Shown: in pieces, positions 44,720-53,397 of the stretch
Layout: each line of letters begins with the position of its first letter
Numbering within the stretch: the first letter of the stretch is position 1
NCBI RefSeq assembly: GCF_024505055.1
Contig: NZ_JANIBL010000011.1
Span: forward strand, 24,452-88,451
Length of the DNA: 64,000 nt
Direction of reading: 5' to 3'
Source: Methylomonas rosea
GTDB lineage: Bacteria > Pseudomonadota > Gammaproteobacteria > Methylococcales > Methylomonadaceae
The notes under the pieces: model-generated
Database searches by the model: none
What the model was told of the DNA's origin: nothing
What the model saw: only the letters and a program-made list of their open reading frames with translations
Made by a program: the position numbers and the translations under genes

Positions 44720-46345
44720 ATGCTTTCTTCATCGGTCGATACTATTTATCCCTGCCCTTTTTCCAAAGGGTACGGCATTCCCGTTCGGCAAGCATGGTTG
44801 ATGTTGAAGATTTTTGCCCTCTATCGGTTCATCACCGCCAGCTTGTTTGTGATGCTGTTTTATTTGCGGTTCGGGCCGTCGTTATTGGGTTCCTACGACG
44901 CGTCATTGTACCAGTTCACCAGTATTGCCTATCTGGGGATTTCGCTGTTTGCCGCACCTATCGCATTTCGACCGCGTTGGGCTTATGCCAGTCTGGCACA
45001 GTTATTTATTTTTACCGATATTGTCTTCATTACCTTGCTGATGCATGCCAGCGGCGGCATTGGCAGCGGCATTGGGATCTTGCTGGCTATCTCCATAGCG
45101 GCGGGTGGCTTATTGATAGGCGGGCGCTGCGCGATGCTGTTTGCAGCCTTGGCTAGTCTGGCCATTCTTGCTGAAGAGGTGTATGCGATAGAAACGCATG
45201 CCTTCGAAAATACCACCTTGACCTACGCCGGCATGCTTGGCGTATCATTTTTTTCGATAGCGTTTTTGTCGGTAATATTGGCGCAGCGCGCCGAACAATC
45301 GGCGGTTTTGGCCAGACGGCACGAGCAGACCATCGCCAGGCTGGAGAGCCTTAATCGCTACATTATCCAGCATTTGCAATCAGGCATTATGATCGTCGAT
45401 GACCGGCAGGTCACTCAGCTTTCCAATCAATCGGCGTTGCGTTTGCTGGGCTTGGTGTTGCATCCGGAGGAGCTGGCCGAGGTAGCGCCGGAACTGAGGC
45501 TGGCTTTTGAGTTGTGGCGCGCCAATCGGGACCAGGATTTTGCGATTATCCAATTAGCCAATCGTAACGAAGTGCAAGTGCGATTTTCCGAGTTGAGTAT
45601 GGATGACGAAGCCTTATATATGCTGATTTTCGAGGACATTGCTCTATATAACCAACGCCTGCAGCAGAGCAAGCTGGCGTCTCTAGGCCGATTGACCGCC
45701 AGTATCGCTCATGAAATTCGCAATCCGCTCAGCGCAATTAGTCATGCCGGACAGTTGTTATCGGAAGCGCCGGACTTGGATGTGCAAGAACTGCGTTTGA
45801 CGGAAATCATCCAGCACCATTGTCAGCGGGTAAACAGCATCATCGAGGACATCCTTAAGCTGTCTCGGCGCAACCCGTCGCAGAAACAAAAAATTGCTTT
45901 GGACCAGTGGTTGCCGGCCTACGTTAACGAACAGAAATTAAACCTGGGTGAGCGGGCGGAGTGTTTTAAATTGATTTTTAAAGCGCAAAGCTTGAATGCC
46001 TGTATCGATAGCGGCCACTTGAAGCAAATCCTCGACAATCTTTGCGCCAATGCCTTGCAATACGGCAGACCGGAGTGCGGGCCGATTGTGCTTGAAGTGT
46101 CTCTGCTGCAGGATGCGCCGTGTATAAAAATTATCGATAATGGCGCGGGAATTGCCGCAGAGCATCGGCAGCATTTGTTCGAACCGTTTTTTACCACCTC
46201 TCACCAAGGTACCGGTTTAGGCTTGTATATTTCCAGGGAGTTGGCTGAACTGAATCAAGCGGAATTGAGCTACGCGGCTGATCCCGGAAAACCTTGTTTT
46301 ACCTTGTTGCTGGCGAATGCCGATCACGCCGTCATTGAAATATGA
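44720..46345 (+). CDS. pilS: PilS-type sensor histidine kinase
   Basis: A 541-residue inner-membrane kinase. About six membrane helices cover residues 35-200, then a short coiled coil, a PAS domain (about 215-320) and the kinase core: H-box SIAHEIRNPLSA, N-box LDNLCANALQYG, and G-boxes DNGAGIA and GTGLGLY. In Pseudomonas, PilS controls type IV pilin transcription with the sigma-54 activator PilR. The next gene, overlapping by ATGA, is such an activator. The start is uncertain; MLKIFALYRF at 44801 is an alternative. No pil structural genes are in the window. Confidence 0.85.
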   Translation: MLSSSVDTIYPCPFSKGYGIPVRQAWLMLKIFALYRFITASLFVMLFYLRFGPSLLGSYDASLYQFTSIAYLGISLFAAPIAFRPRWAYASLAQLFIFTDIVFITLLMHASGGIGSGIGILLAISIAAGGLLIGGRCAMLFAALASLAILAEEVYAIETHAFENTTLTYAGMLGVSFFSIAFLSVILAQRAEQSAVLARRHEQTIARLESLNRYIIQHLQSGIMIVDDRQVTQLSNQSALRLLGLVLHPEELAEVAPELRLAFELWRANRDQDFAIIQLANRNEVQVRFSELSMDDEALYMLIFEDIALYNQRLQQSKLASLGRLTASIAHEIRNPLSAISHAGQLLSEAPDLDVQELRLTEIIQHHCQRVNSIIEDILKLSRRNPSQKQKIALDQWLPAYVNEQKLNLGERAECFKLIFKAQSLNACIDSGHLKQILDNLCANALQYGRPECGPIVLEVSLLQDAPCIKIIDNGAGIAAEHRQHLFEPFFTTSHQGTGLGLYISRELAELNQAELSYAADPGKPCFTLLLANADHAVIEI

Positions 46346-47682
46346 ATATGCCTGTCACACTGGTTGTCGACGATGAACCCGACATCAGAGAATTACTTGA
46401 AATAACCCTAAACCGGATGCACATTCAAACCCGTTGCGCGGCCAATTTGGCCGAGGCCAAACAGTTACTGGCCGGCGAGGTGTTTGATTTGTGTCTTACC
46501 GATATGAAATTACCGGACGGTGATGGGTTGGAATTGGTCGATCACATTCAATTGGCCGGTTTGCAGTTGCCGGTGGCGGTGATTACCGCGCATGGCAGCA
46601 TGGATATTGCAATCAAAGCCATGAAAAAAGGTGCCTTTGACTTCCTGTCCAAGCCCGTCGATCTGGCGGTATTGCGGCAGCTGGTCAGTCATGCGTTGCA
46701 AGCTTCGCTGACCCGGGTTTCCGACAAAGAGCGGCGCACCCGCGATATCTTGCTCGGCGAATCGGCGCTGATGTGCGCTATTCGCTCGAAGATCGACAAG
46801 GTGGCTCGCAATCAGGCGCCGGTTTATATCAGCGGCGAGTCCGGTTCGGGGAAGGAGTTGGTGGCCAGATTGATACACCAGCAAAGCCCGCGCGGCGATA
46901 AGCCGTTTATTGCGATCAACTGTGGGGCGATCCCTCCCGAGTTAATGGAAAGCGAATTCTTCGGCCATAAAAAAGGCAGTTTCACCGGCGCGGTAGCCGA
47001 CAAGCAAGGTTTGTTTCAGGCGGCAGACGGCGGTACCTTGTTTTTGGACGAAGTGGCTGATTTACCTTTGCCGCTGCAAGTCAAATTGTTGCGGGCGATT
47101 CAGGAGAAAAAAGTCCGTCCGGTTGGCGAGCAGCGCGAAGTCGCCGTCGATGTGCGCTTATTAAGTGCAACGCACAAGGATTTGGCCAAAATGGTCCAGG
47201 AAGGCAGTTTCAGACAAGACTTGTATTATCGGATCAATGTCATCGAACTGAGTTTGCCGCCCTTGCGCGCCCGGCCTGCCGATATTCCTCAGCTTACCGA
47301 GCACTTATTGGCGGGATTGGCCAACGCTAACGGCATGGCTTTACCCAAGCTGACCGACTCGGCGCTGAACGCGTTAAAGCACTACTATTTCCCCGGCAAT
47401 GTCCGGGAGCTGGAAAATATACTGGAGCGGGCGCTGGCCTTGCACGATGGCGGCGTCATCGAAGTCGACGATCTGAACCTGCCGCTGGGGATGGAGTTGG
47501 CTGCTGTCGAAGATTTCGATGCCGAGAAAATGTCGCTGGAAACATATCTCGAAGACATAGAGAAAAAAGCCTTGAGTGCCGCGCTGGAGGAAAATCGTTG
47601 GAACAAAACCGCTACCGCTAAATACTTGGGCCTAAGTTTTCGGTCGCTACGGTATCGCTTGAAAAAGTTGGGTCTGGAATAA
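46342..47682 (+). CDS. pilR: PilR-type sigma-54 dependent response regulator
   Basis: A 446-residue regulator. The receiver domain (about 1-120) has the acidic pair DDEPD and the phosphoacceptor Asp in CLTDMKLPDG. The AAA+ domain (about 140-375) has Walker A SGESGSGKE, the sigma-54 contact loop ESEFFGHKKGSFTGA and Walker B GTLFLDEVA. A Fis-type helix-turn-helix ends the protein (YLGLSFRSLRYRLKKLGL). It works with the kinase encoded in overlap just upstream. PilR is the closest assignment, but other NtrC-family pairs look similar. A hairpin follows at 47700. Confidence 0.88.
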   Translation: MNMPVTLVVDDEPDIRELLEITLNRMHIQTRCAANLAEAKQLLAGEVFDLCLTDMKLPDGDGLELVDHIQLAGLQLPVAVITAHGSMDIAIKAMKKGAFDFLSKPVDLAVLRQLVSHALQASLTRVSDKERRTRDILLGESALMCAIRSKIDKVARNQAPVYISGESGSGKELVARLIHQQSPRGDKPFIAINCGAIPPELMESEFFGHKKGSFTGAVADKQGLFQAADGGTLFLDEVADLPLPLQVKLLRAIQEKKVRPVGEQREVAVDVRLLSATHKDLAKMVQEGSFRQDLYYRINVIELSLPPLRARPADIPQLTEHLLAGLANANGMALPKLTDSALNALKHYYFPGNVRELENILERALALHDGGVIEVDDLNLPLGMELAAVEDFDAEKMSLETYLEDIEKKALSAALEENRWNKTATAKYLGLSFRSLRYRLKKLGLE

Positions 47683-47699
47683 CAAAAAATCGATTGTAA

Positions 47700-47722
47700 G
47701 CGAGTAGGAGCCTGCTACTCGC
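47700..47722 (+). terminator. Hairpin after pilR
   Basis: GCGAGTAG (47700-47707) and CTACTCGC (47715-47722) form a perfect 8-bp stem with a 7-base loop, 17 bases after the pilR stop, between convergent genes. There is no T-run, so termination by this hairpin alone is uncertain. Confidence 0.5.
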
Positions 47723-47742
47723 CTAAATAACTCGCAGTATCC

Positions 47743-48231
47743 CTATTGATACTTGCTCATGCCTTTCAGTTGTTGCAGCGCTGCTTGGATTTTGGCGTTT
47801 GCGGCGTCGTCCAGTTCGTTGTTTTTATACACCTTGTCCAACAGGCCTTCTTCTACCAATGCATCTTTGATCCAGCGTTTGGCAAAGGCATAGCTGGCTG
47901 GAACTTTGGAAACTTCACCTGTGCTTGGGTTTTTCAGGCTATCGACAGCGGGTGTTGGAGAAGCTGCGGCGGCTTTTTTGGCCGGGGCGGATTTACTGGC
48001 TTTGGTGGCGGCGGGTTTGGGTGTGGCGGCTTTGGCTGGAGCGGGTTTTGCGGTGGATTTTTCGGCTGCGGGAGGAGGCGGTGCCTGTTCCGCTTGGATT
48101 GCCGGTTTAGTCACTTCCGGCTTGGCGGGCTCGGGTTTAGTTGTTTCCGGTTTTTCTTTCTTGCCGCCCATTACTACAAATACTACATAAGCCACAAAAA
48201 TAGTCGTCGCTATAAAAAGCAATTCAGCCAT
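47743..48231 (-). CDS. Membrane-anchored Lys/Ala/Pro-rich protein
   Basis: A 162-residue protein with one N-terminal membrane helix (about residues 4-21, LLFIATTIFVAYVVFVVMG), then a long low-complexity linker (about 23-95) of Lys, Ala, Pro, Thr and Glu (KPEPAKPEVTKP, AKPAPAKAATPKPA) that resembles histone H1-like or TonB-like spacers. A small folded C-terminal part (about 105-162) is helical and includes FAKRWIKDALVEEGLLDKVY. The anchor and spacer suggest it reaches across the cell envelope or binds an anionic partner. I do not recognise the C-terminal domain. The repeated codons may reflect slippage-driven length change. Confidence 0.68.
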   Translation of the reverse strand: MAELLFIATTIFVAYVVFVVMGGKKEKPETTKPEPAKPEVTKPAIQAEQAPPPPAAEKSTAKPAPAKAATPKPAATKASKSAPAKKAAAASPTPAVDSLKNPSTGEVSKVPASYAFAKRWIKDALVEEGLLDKVYKNNELDDAANAKIQAALQQLKGMSKYQ

Positions 48232-48381
48232 AACCCTTCCCCTTTGTTTGTTTTATTTATTAAGATTCAGAACAATGTGATGACACGTTTTAAACACCGC
48301 GGGCGAATATACCAGAGCTACTCAAGTCGGTAAACTAATACCCTATTTGGCAAAAGGCTCGCGGATTGTGTTTAAACCGCT

Positions 48382-50217
48382 TCAGGTGATTAAGGTGGCC
48401 GCCTGGTTACTACCCAACATAAGGCCCAGCGACACTTTATGACCCTCCAGTAGATTCTGCTGGGGTTTGCCGAAAGCATAGCCCTGGCCGAAATTGACGC
48501 CGATTTCCTTCAGCTTCATCGCCGTGCCAGCCGATTCGACGAATTCGGCGATGGTTTTCTTGCCGAGTTTTGAAGCGATTTCGACCATGGATTTGACAAG
48601 TATTTGGTCGGTTTCGTTGTCGAGCAGGTTTCTGATGAATTGACCGTCGATTTTCACGTAATCGACCGGAAAGGTTTTTAGATAGTTGAAAGAACAAAAG
48701 CCGGCACCGAAATCGTCCAACGCGAATTTGCAACCCAAGGCTCTGATTTTGTTAATCATATGCCGGGTTTTTTCAAAATTGTCCACGGCCGCTGTTTCAG
48801 TGATTTCGAAGGTTAAACGGTTGGCGTCAATCCAGGTCATTTCCAGTTTATCCTTAATTGTGGATAGTAAATCCGGATATTGAAACGCTGTGCTGGATAG
48901 GTTCACGGCCAGGGAAATGTAAGACATGTAGGTGGGTAGAGCCGCCAAAAAGTCGATGGCATTTTCAACGACCCAAAGGTCTATCGCGTGAATCAAGCCG
49001 GTTCTTTCCGCCACCGGAATAAACTGATCCGGTGTAATGATCTCATTGCCTTCGCCGCGCATGCGCAACAACGCTTCGTAATGTGAGACGTTGCCGTCGG
49101 ACAACTGCACGACAGGTTGGAACACCAGGAATAACTGATTGTCTCGCAAGGCTTTGCGAATCAGCGGCACCCAATAGATGTCCCGGCGCCTTTCCTTGAC
49201 GATCAGATCCTCGCTGTTATAAATGTAAATTTTGTCTCTGCCGGTGCTTTTTGCATAATTGCAGGCTTGGCGCGCATGCAAAATCATTTCGCCCGGATGG
49301 AATGCAGAAACCGTATTGTCCAGCGTGGCAATGCCGATGGAAACCGAGGCGCTATAAGACACTTCGCCGGTAAAAAAACGGAAATTGTCCACAGTGGTTT
49401 TGATGGTTTCAGCGAGAATCTGCGCCTGCTTTTTGGTTTTGTTTTCCAGGAACAAACAAAACTCGTCGGCACCGATACGGGCGAACAAACTGCCGGCCGG
49501 TAATAGTTTTCGGACCAGAATAGCCATTTCGACCAGTAAACGATCACCCACTTCAAAGCCTTCCAGTTCGTTAATCAGGCTGAAGCGGTCCACATCGATG
49601 AATAATAAAGACCCGTCTTTTTGCGCTTTATTGCTGTGATTTAGTACCAGTCTCAGCTGACGTTCGAAGCTGCTGCGATTGAATAAGCCGGTTAATTCGT
49701 CGTGCGCAACCAGAAATTTGAGTTTGGCATCGATAACGTTTTTTGCGGCCAGTTCATTGATCAGTTGTTCTTCCTGACGGTGCCGCAATTGGCGTTCCTG
49801 TTTCAGGCTCAGTAAAAACTTTACGGCAAGTATCAATTCCTGAGTGTTGACCGGCGTGTTGATTTTATAAGTCAGACAATTGTCGTGTTGCGGCTGACAG
49901 CGGTCGAGGTCGCAGGCGAAGCTGTCGTCGTTCAGAATCACCACCGGGATGACCGATACCGAGTTGGCGCTGGATAAACTTTGACACATCTCCCGAGCTT
50001 GGCAAAGCGGCAGCGTTGCGTTCAGCACGATCAAGCCGATCCTATCGGGTTGGTCGGCGTAAGGCTTCAGAATCTCGTAAATTTGCTCGCCATTTTCAGC
50101 TACGCGAATTTCGGTAAAGCCCGTGGCTTTTAATGTGGAAACGATTTTTTGAGCAGAGACTTCATTATGCTCCGCAACGACAATAAGTTTTTCTTTGAGC
50201 ACGTCATTGGCAATCAT
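48382..50217 (-). CDS. Degenerate REC-GGDEF-EAL protein
   Basis: A 611-residue cytoplasmic protein. The N-terminal receiver-like domain (about 10-130) lacks the phosphoacceptor: the usual Asp is Asn in VLNATLP, and the acidic pair is reduced to VVAEHNE. The cyclase domain reads GADEF and not GGDEF, so activity is doubtful. The EAL domain keeps YEALLRM and DDFGAGFCS, so it is probably a c-di-GMP phosphodiesterase or a receptor. The receiver may act as a dimerisation or docking domain. It is divergent from an HDOD gene 180 bases away. Confidence 0.85.
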   Translation of the reverse strand: MIANDVLKEKLIVVAEHNEVSAQKIVSTLKATGFTEIRVAENGEQIYEILKPYADQPDRIGLIVLNATLPLCQAREMCQSLSSANSVSVIPVVILNDDSFACDLDRCQPQHDNCLTYKINTPVNTQELILAVKFLLSLKQERQLRHRQEEQLINELAAKNVIDAKLKFLVAHDELTGLFNRSSFERQLRLVLNHSNKAQKDGSLLFIDVDRFSLINELEGFEVGDRLLVEMAILVRKLLPAGSLFARIGADEFCLFLENKTKKQAQILAETIKTTVDNFRFFTGEVSYSASVSIGIATLDNTVSAFHPGEMILHARQACNYAKSTGRDKIYIYNSEDLIVKERRRDIYWVPLIRKALRDNQLFLVFQPVVQLSDGNVSHYEALLRMRGEGNEIITPDQFIPVAERTGLIHAIDLWVVENAIDFLAALPTYMSYISLAVNLSSTAFQYPDLLSTIKDKLEMTWIDANRLTFEITETAAVDNFEKTRHMINKIRALGCKFALDDFGAGFCSFNYLKTFPVDYVKIDGQFIRNLLDNETDQILVKSMVEIASKLGKKTIAEFVESAGTAMKLKEIGVNFGQGYAFGKPQQNLLEGHKVSLGLMLGSNQAATLIT

Positions 50218-50397
50218 CTAATACCATCCAGGTATTGGCATAAAATCGGGAGCTGTAAGCATATGGTTAGGAGGGTGACGGCATTTAATAAGCTTGTATT
50301 TTCATATAATTGGTCTAGGTTTAAGCGCAGCCTTTAATGCTATTTCTATGCTATTGGTTTTCAGTATAGGTGTAAATTTAATTTTTTAGAATTATTG

Positions 50398-51249
50398 ATG
50401 ATAGCTTACTCACCATCCACATTGACCGTAGCCGATTTGCTGAGAGGTGATTTACAACTCGCCTCGCCGCCGAACGCCTATTTTTTGTTGAAAAAAATAG
50501 TCGAAGATCCGAACAAGACCGCGAAGGACGCGGCTGTTGTGATCGAAGCCGATGCGGCATTGGCGGTAAAGCTACTGAGGATAGTTAACAGTGCTTTTTA
50601 TGGCTTTCCGTCTCAAATCAGTTCGATTTCCAAAGCCATCACCTTGATTGGTACCCGTGAGTTGCAGAATCTGGTGCTGGGTACCTTGATTGTCGAACGC
50701 TTTTCCGATTTACCCGGACAACATTTCTCCATCCACGATTTTTGGGCCAGAAATTTGCGCTGCGCGTTGATTGCACGCGAGTTGGATATTCATTTCGGCA
50801 AGCACTATGCCGACACCGCGTTCCTGTGCGGCTTGGTCCATAATATCGGTCAATTGGTGTTTTACCGGCGGATTCCGGTACTGGCTCGGGAAGTTGACTT
50901 GCTTTTGCAGTCGCAAACCCCGCTTGCCGTGGACGACGAGGTGACGATAGAGCAAAATGTGATCGGCTTCGACCACTTTCAGGCCGGTGCCGAGTTGTGC
51001 AAACAATGGATGTTACCGGACGTTATTGTGGAAAGTATTCGCTTGCATTGCTTTCCGGATCTAATTGGGCCTTACTCCGATTTGGCTGCCATGGTCAGGC
51101 TGGCTAACTGCTTGAGTCGAATCGAAAATCCCTACGATGCCCACGCCGTCAATGCTTTGAATCTGACGCCCGAACAAATCAGTTTCATCCTCGATAAAAT
51201 CAGCGACGAATTCGAAGTCATTTTTAAATTGTTCTATCCCACCGTCTAA
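50398..51249 (+). CDS. HDOD domain signalling protein
   Basis: A 283-residue protein made mainly of one HDOD domain (about 15-215), related to HD phosphohydrolases but without their metal ligands. Conserved parts are LLRIVNSAFYGFP, ISKAITLIG, LCGLVHNIGQLVF and the helical end. Such proteins act as adaptors in motility, c-di-GMP and cell-cycle signalling. I start at ATG 50398; a TTG directly before it is an alternative. It is divergent from the REC-GGDEF-EAL gene and may work with it, which is an inference from position only. Confidence 0.85.
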   Translation: MIAYSPSTLTVADLLRGDLQLASPPNAYFLLKKIVEDPNKTAKDAAVVIEADAALAVKLLRIVNSAFYGFPSQISSISKAITLIGTRELQNLVLGTLIVERFSDLPGQHFSIHDFWARNLRCALIARELDIHFGKHYADTAFLCGLVHNIGQLVFYRRIPVLAREVDLLLQSQTPLAVDDEVTIEQNVIGFDHFQAGAELCKQWMLPDVIVESIRLHCFPDLIGPYSDLAAMVRLANCLSRIENPYDAHAVNALNLTPEQISFILDKISDEFEVIFKLFYPTV

Positions 51250-51580
51250 GCCCACTGTCATTAAGTTAAGGAAAAAGCTCCCTCTCCTGCCGGAGAGGGT
51301 TGGGGTGAGGAGAATATAAAAGCAAAGGCTTTATGATCCCCTCATCCTAACCTTCGCCTATATGCCCAATGGATACGGAGGGAGAAGAGATGGCCCAGCC
51401 ATTAAGCTCACGGCAGTGACCAGCCCGTTCGTACTCTTACCATTCTCGGAATATCTGTTGCTGAAAGGTGACAGGATGCTAGCTCGAGCACCCCATCATC
51501 TAGCCCGCGATAGGCTATCGACTTGTCTCGAATGCGGTTTTTGTCGTAAAAAAACAACGGATAGGCCAATTAAATTCGTT
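51250..51580. other. Intergenic region upstream of the porin
   Basis: The non-coding stretch after the HDOD gene starts with a REP-like repeat (51280-51345). A 75-codon frame at 51362-51589 has no family features and ends inside the Pho box; I do not call it a gene. The Pho-type promoter follows at 51581. Confidence 0.5.
51280..51345. repeat. REP-like palindromic repeat, copy 3
   Basis: CCCTCTCC-tgcc-GGAGAGGG (51280-51299) is followed by TTGGGGTGAGGAGAAT. It matches the copies at 11444-11530 and 18869-18990 and lies 31 bases after the HDOD gene stop. The right part ends in CCCCTCATCCTAACC, a partial inverted copy. Confidence 0.6.
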
Positions 51581-51614
51581 TTGTCATAAAGTTGTCACAT
51601 TGCCTCCATACAAT
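51581..51614 (+). promoter_or_regulatory. Pho box and -10 element of the porin gene
   Basis: TTGTCAT-AAAG-TTGTCAC (51581-51598) is two 7-base half-sites with a 4-base spacer, close to the PhoB consensus CTGTCAT-N4-CTGTCAT. A -10 element TACAAT (51609-51614) starts 10 bases after it, the spacing at PhoB-activated promoters where the box replaces the -35. The porin ATG is 71 bases downstream. Confidence 0.82.
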
Positions 51615-51685
51615 GCGCACAAGCTCTCAGGTCGCCATGATCTTTGGGTTAACGCATTGATTTATATAATTATTGGAGAAATTTG

Positions 51686-53158
51686 ATGAGACTTTCTAAG
51701 CTGAGCCTGGCAATGGCTGCGGTTATTGGCTCGGGTATCTGCGCTGAGGCGATGGCGCTGGATTTGTATGTTGATGCAAAAACCAAGCAGATTTTTGCCG
51801 AACCGGGTCCGGGTCGCACCAAGTTGGGTTCATTTGAAAAAGTCGAAGATACGGTTGCTAAAAAAGTTGAAGCCGACAATCAAACACAAAAAGCTGAGAT
51901 CGACAAAATCAAGCAGGATCTCGAACTGAAAACCAACGAACTGAAAGCACTTGACGAGCATATCGTTGCGCAGCGCGAAGACAAGGCTAAGAACGACGAA
52001 AAATGGTTTAACAAAATCAATGTCCGAGGCTATACCCAATTGCGCTATAACCAAGCATTATCCGGCGATAGAACAGCTGGCGAGCCGGAATTGAAATCGG
52101 TGGGCGATGGCTCGATCGGTAACAATCAAGGTTTCTCATTACGCCGGGTGCGCTTGGTGTTCTCCGGCGACATTAATGAGTATATCTCCTTGTATCTGCA
52201 GCCGGATTTCGCCACCACCAACGGCGATTTACACTTTGCGCAATTGCGCGATGCCTATGCCGACTTGGCGTTCGACAAAGCACACGAATATCGGATTCGT
52301 GCCGGTCAATCCAAAGTACCGTTTGGTTGGGAAAACCTGCAATCTTCGCAAAACCGCCTGACGCTGGACCGTGACGACGCGCTGAACAGCGCGGTACCTA
52401 GTGAACGTGATCTGGGGTTGTTTGCTTATTGGTCACCTAGCGATGTGCAAAAACTTTGGAAAGATTTAGCCAAGAAAAATCTGAAAACCTCGGGTGATTA
52501 CGGCGTCTTGGGCTTGGGTGTTTATAACGGTCAAGGCGTAAACAAAGCTGAAGCTAACGATAACTTATATTTAGTCGCTCATTCGACTTATCCGTTTGAC
52601 TTAGGTTTCATGGGCTTGCGTGGACAAGTCGTTGAAGTGGGTGCGGATGCGATGTCAGGAAGATTTAACCGGTCCACAAGCGCTTATACCAGCAGGTTTG
52701 GATCGGGAACGCCGACTGCAAGAGACAATAGCGAAGATAGGGTTGGAGTTCATGCCGTGTTGTTCCCGCAACCTTTTGGTTTGCAAGCGGAATGGAATTG
52801 GGGTGCGGGTCCTACTCTTAATCCATCTGCCAATCGAATTGAAAGACAAAATCTGGAAGGTGGCTATGTACAAGCCATGTATAAGATCGATAACGTATTC
52901 GGTACTAAAGGCAGCATGATGCCTTATGTCAAATGGCAAACCTATGATGGTGCCTGGAAGGGTGTCGCCAATGCTCCAAGAGTCAACGTGGATGAGGTCG
53001 AAGCCGGTGTCGAGTATCAAATTAACAAGGCATTGGAGTTGACTGTGGCTTATGCAACAATGAATCGTACTCAAATTCAAACGCAAACAACGGCGGCTGG
53101 ATTCTTGCAACAAGCTAGCGGCGACTTGATTCGCACCCAGTTGCAGTTCAACTATTAA
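51686..53158 (+). CDS. Phosphate-selective porin (OprP/OprO family)
   Basis: A 490-residue outer-membrane protein. The signal peptide ends near AMA-LD (about residue 25). A predicted coiled coil (about 50-105, rich in Lys/Glu/Gln) precedes the barrel, which begins at KINVRGYTQLRYNQ and ends with the C-terminal aromatic residues LQFNY, as required for outer-membrane insertion. The block RRVRLVFSGDINEYISLYLQPDF is typical of the porin O/P family. A PhoB box upstream agrees with phosphate-starvation control. ATG 51686 follows GGAG; a TTG just before it is an alternative. A strong terminator follows. Confidence 0.88.
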   Translation: MRLSKLSLAMAAVIGSGICAEAMALDLYVDAKTKQIFAEPGPGRTKLGSFEKVEDTVAKKVEADNQTQKAEIDKIKQDLELKTNELKALDEHIVAQREDKAKNDEKWFNKINVRGYTQLRYNQALSGDRTAGEPELKSVGDGSIGNNQGFSLRRVRLVFSGDINEYISLYLQPDFATTNGDLHFAQLRDAYADLAFDKAHEYRIRAGQSKVPFGWENLQSSQNRLTLDRDDALNSAVPSERDLGLFAYWSPSDVQKLWKDLAKKNLKTSGDYGVLGLGVYNGQGVNKAEANDNLYLVAHSTYPFDLGFMGLRGQVVEVGADAMSGRFNRSTSAYTSRFGSGTPTARDNSEDRVGVHAVLFPQPFGLQAEWNWGAGPTLNPSANRIERQNLEGGYVQAMYKIDNVFGTKGSMMPYVKWQTYDGAWKGVANAPRVNVDEVEAGVEYQINKALELTVAYATMNRTQIQTQTTAAGFLQQASGDLIRTQLQFNY

Positions 53159-53214
53159 TTGTTAGTGGAGCGTGGGATTCTCCGCGCTCCAAAACAATTT
53201 CTGGTTTCAAAATA

Positions 53215-53248
53215 AACGCCTCGTTTCTTGCGGAACGGGGCGTTTTTT
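53215..53248 (+). terminator. Intrinsic terminator of the porin gene
   Basis: AACGCCTCGTT (53215-53225) and AACGGGGCGTT (53234-53244) pair over 11 positions with one G-T, and the stem runs into TTTTTT (53243-53248). A weaker hairpin (GGAGCG / CGCTCC, 53167-53190) lies just before it. Confidence 0.9.
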
Positions 53249-53397
53249 GTGTCGCTGTATTTTCAGTGATTGCGCTTCGCGTACACTTGCAGTTTCAACA
53301 GAATAATCGCCGCATGGCGCGAATAAATCCGCACAAGGTGAGTGTTGAAGCAAGCAGTCTGCTAGACTGTCCGGCCTATCAAAAAACTCCGAAAGTT

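Noticed and set aside
51362..51589. 75-codon frame upstream of the porin
   Set aside because: No family features, no good ribosome binding site, and it ends in the Pho box.
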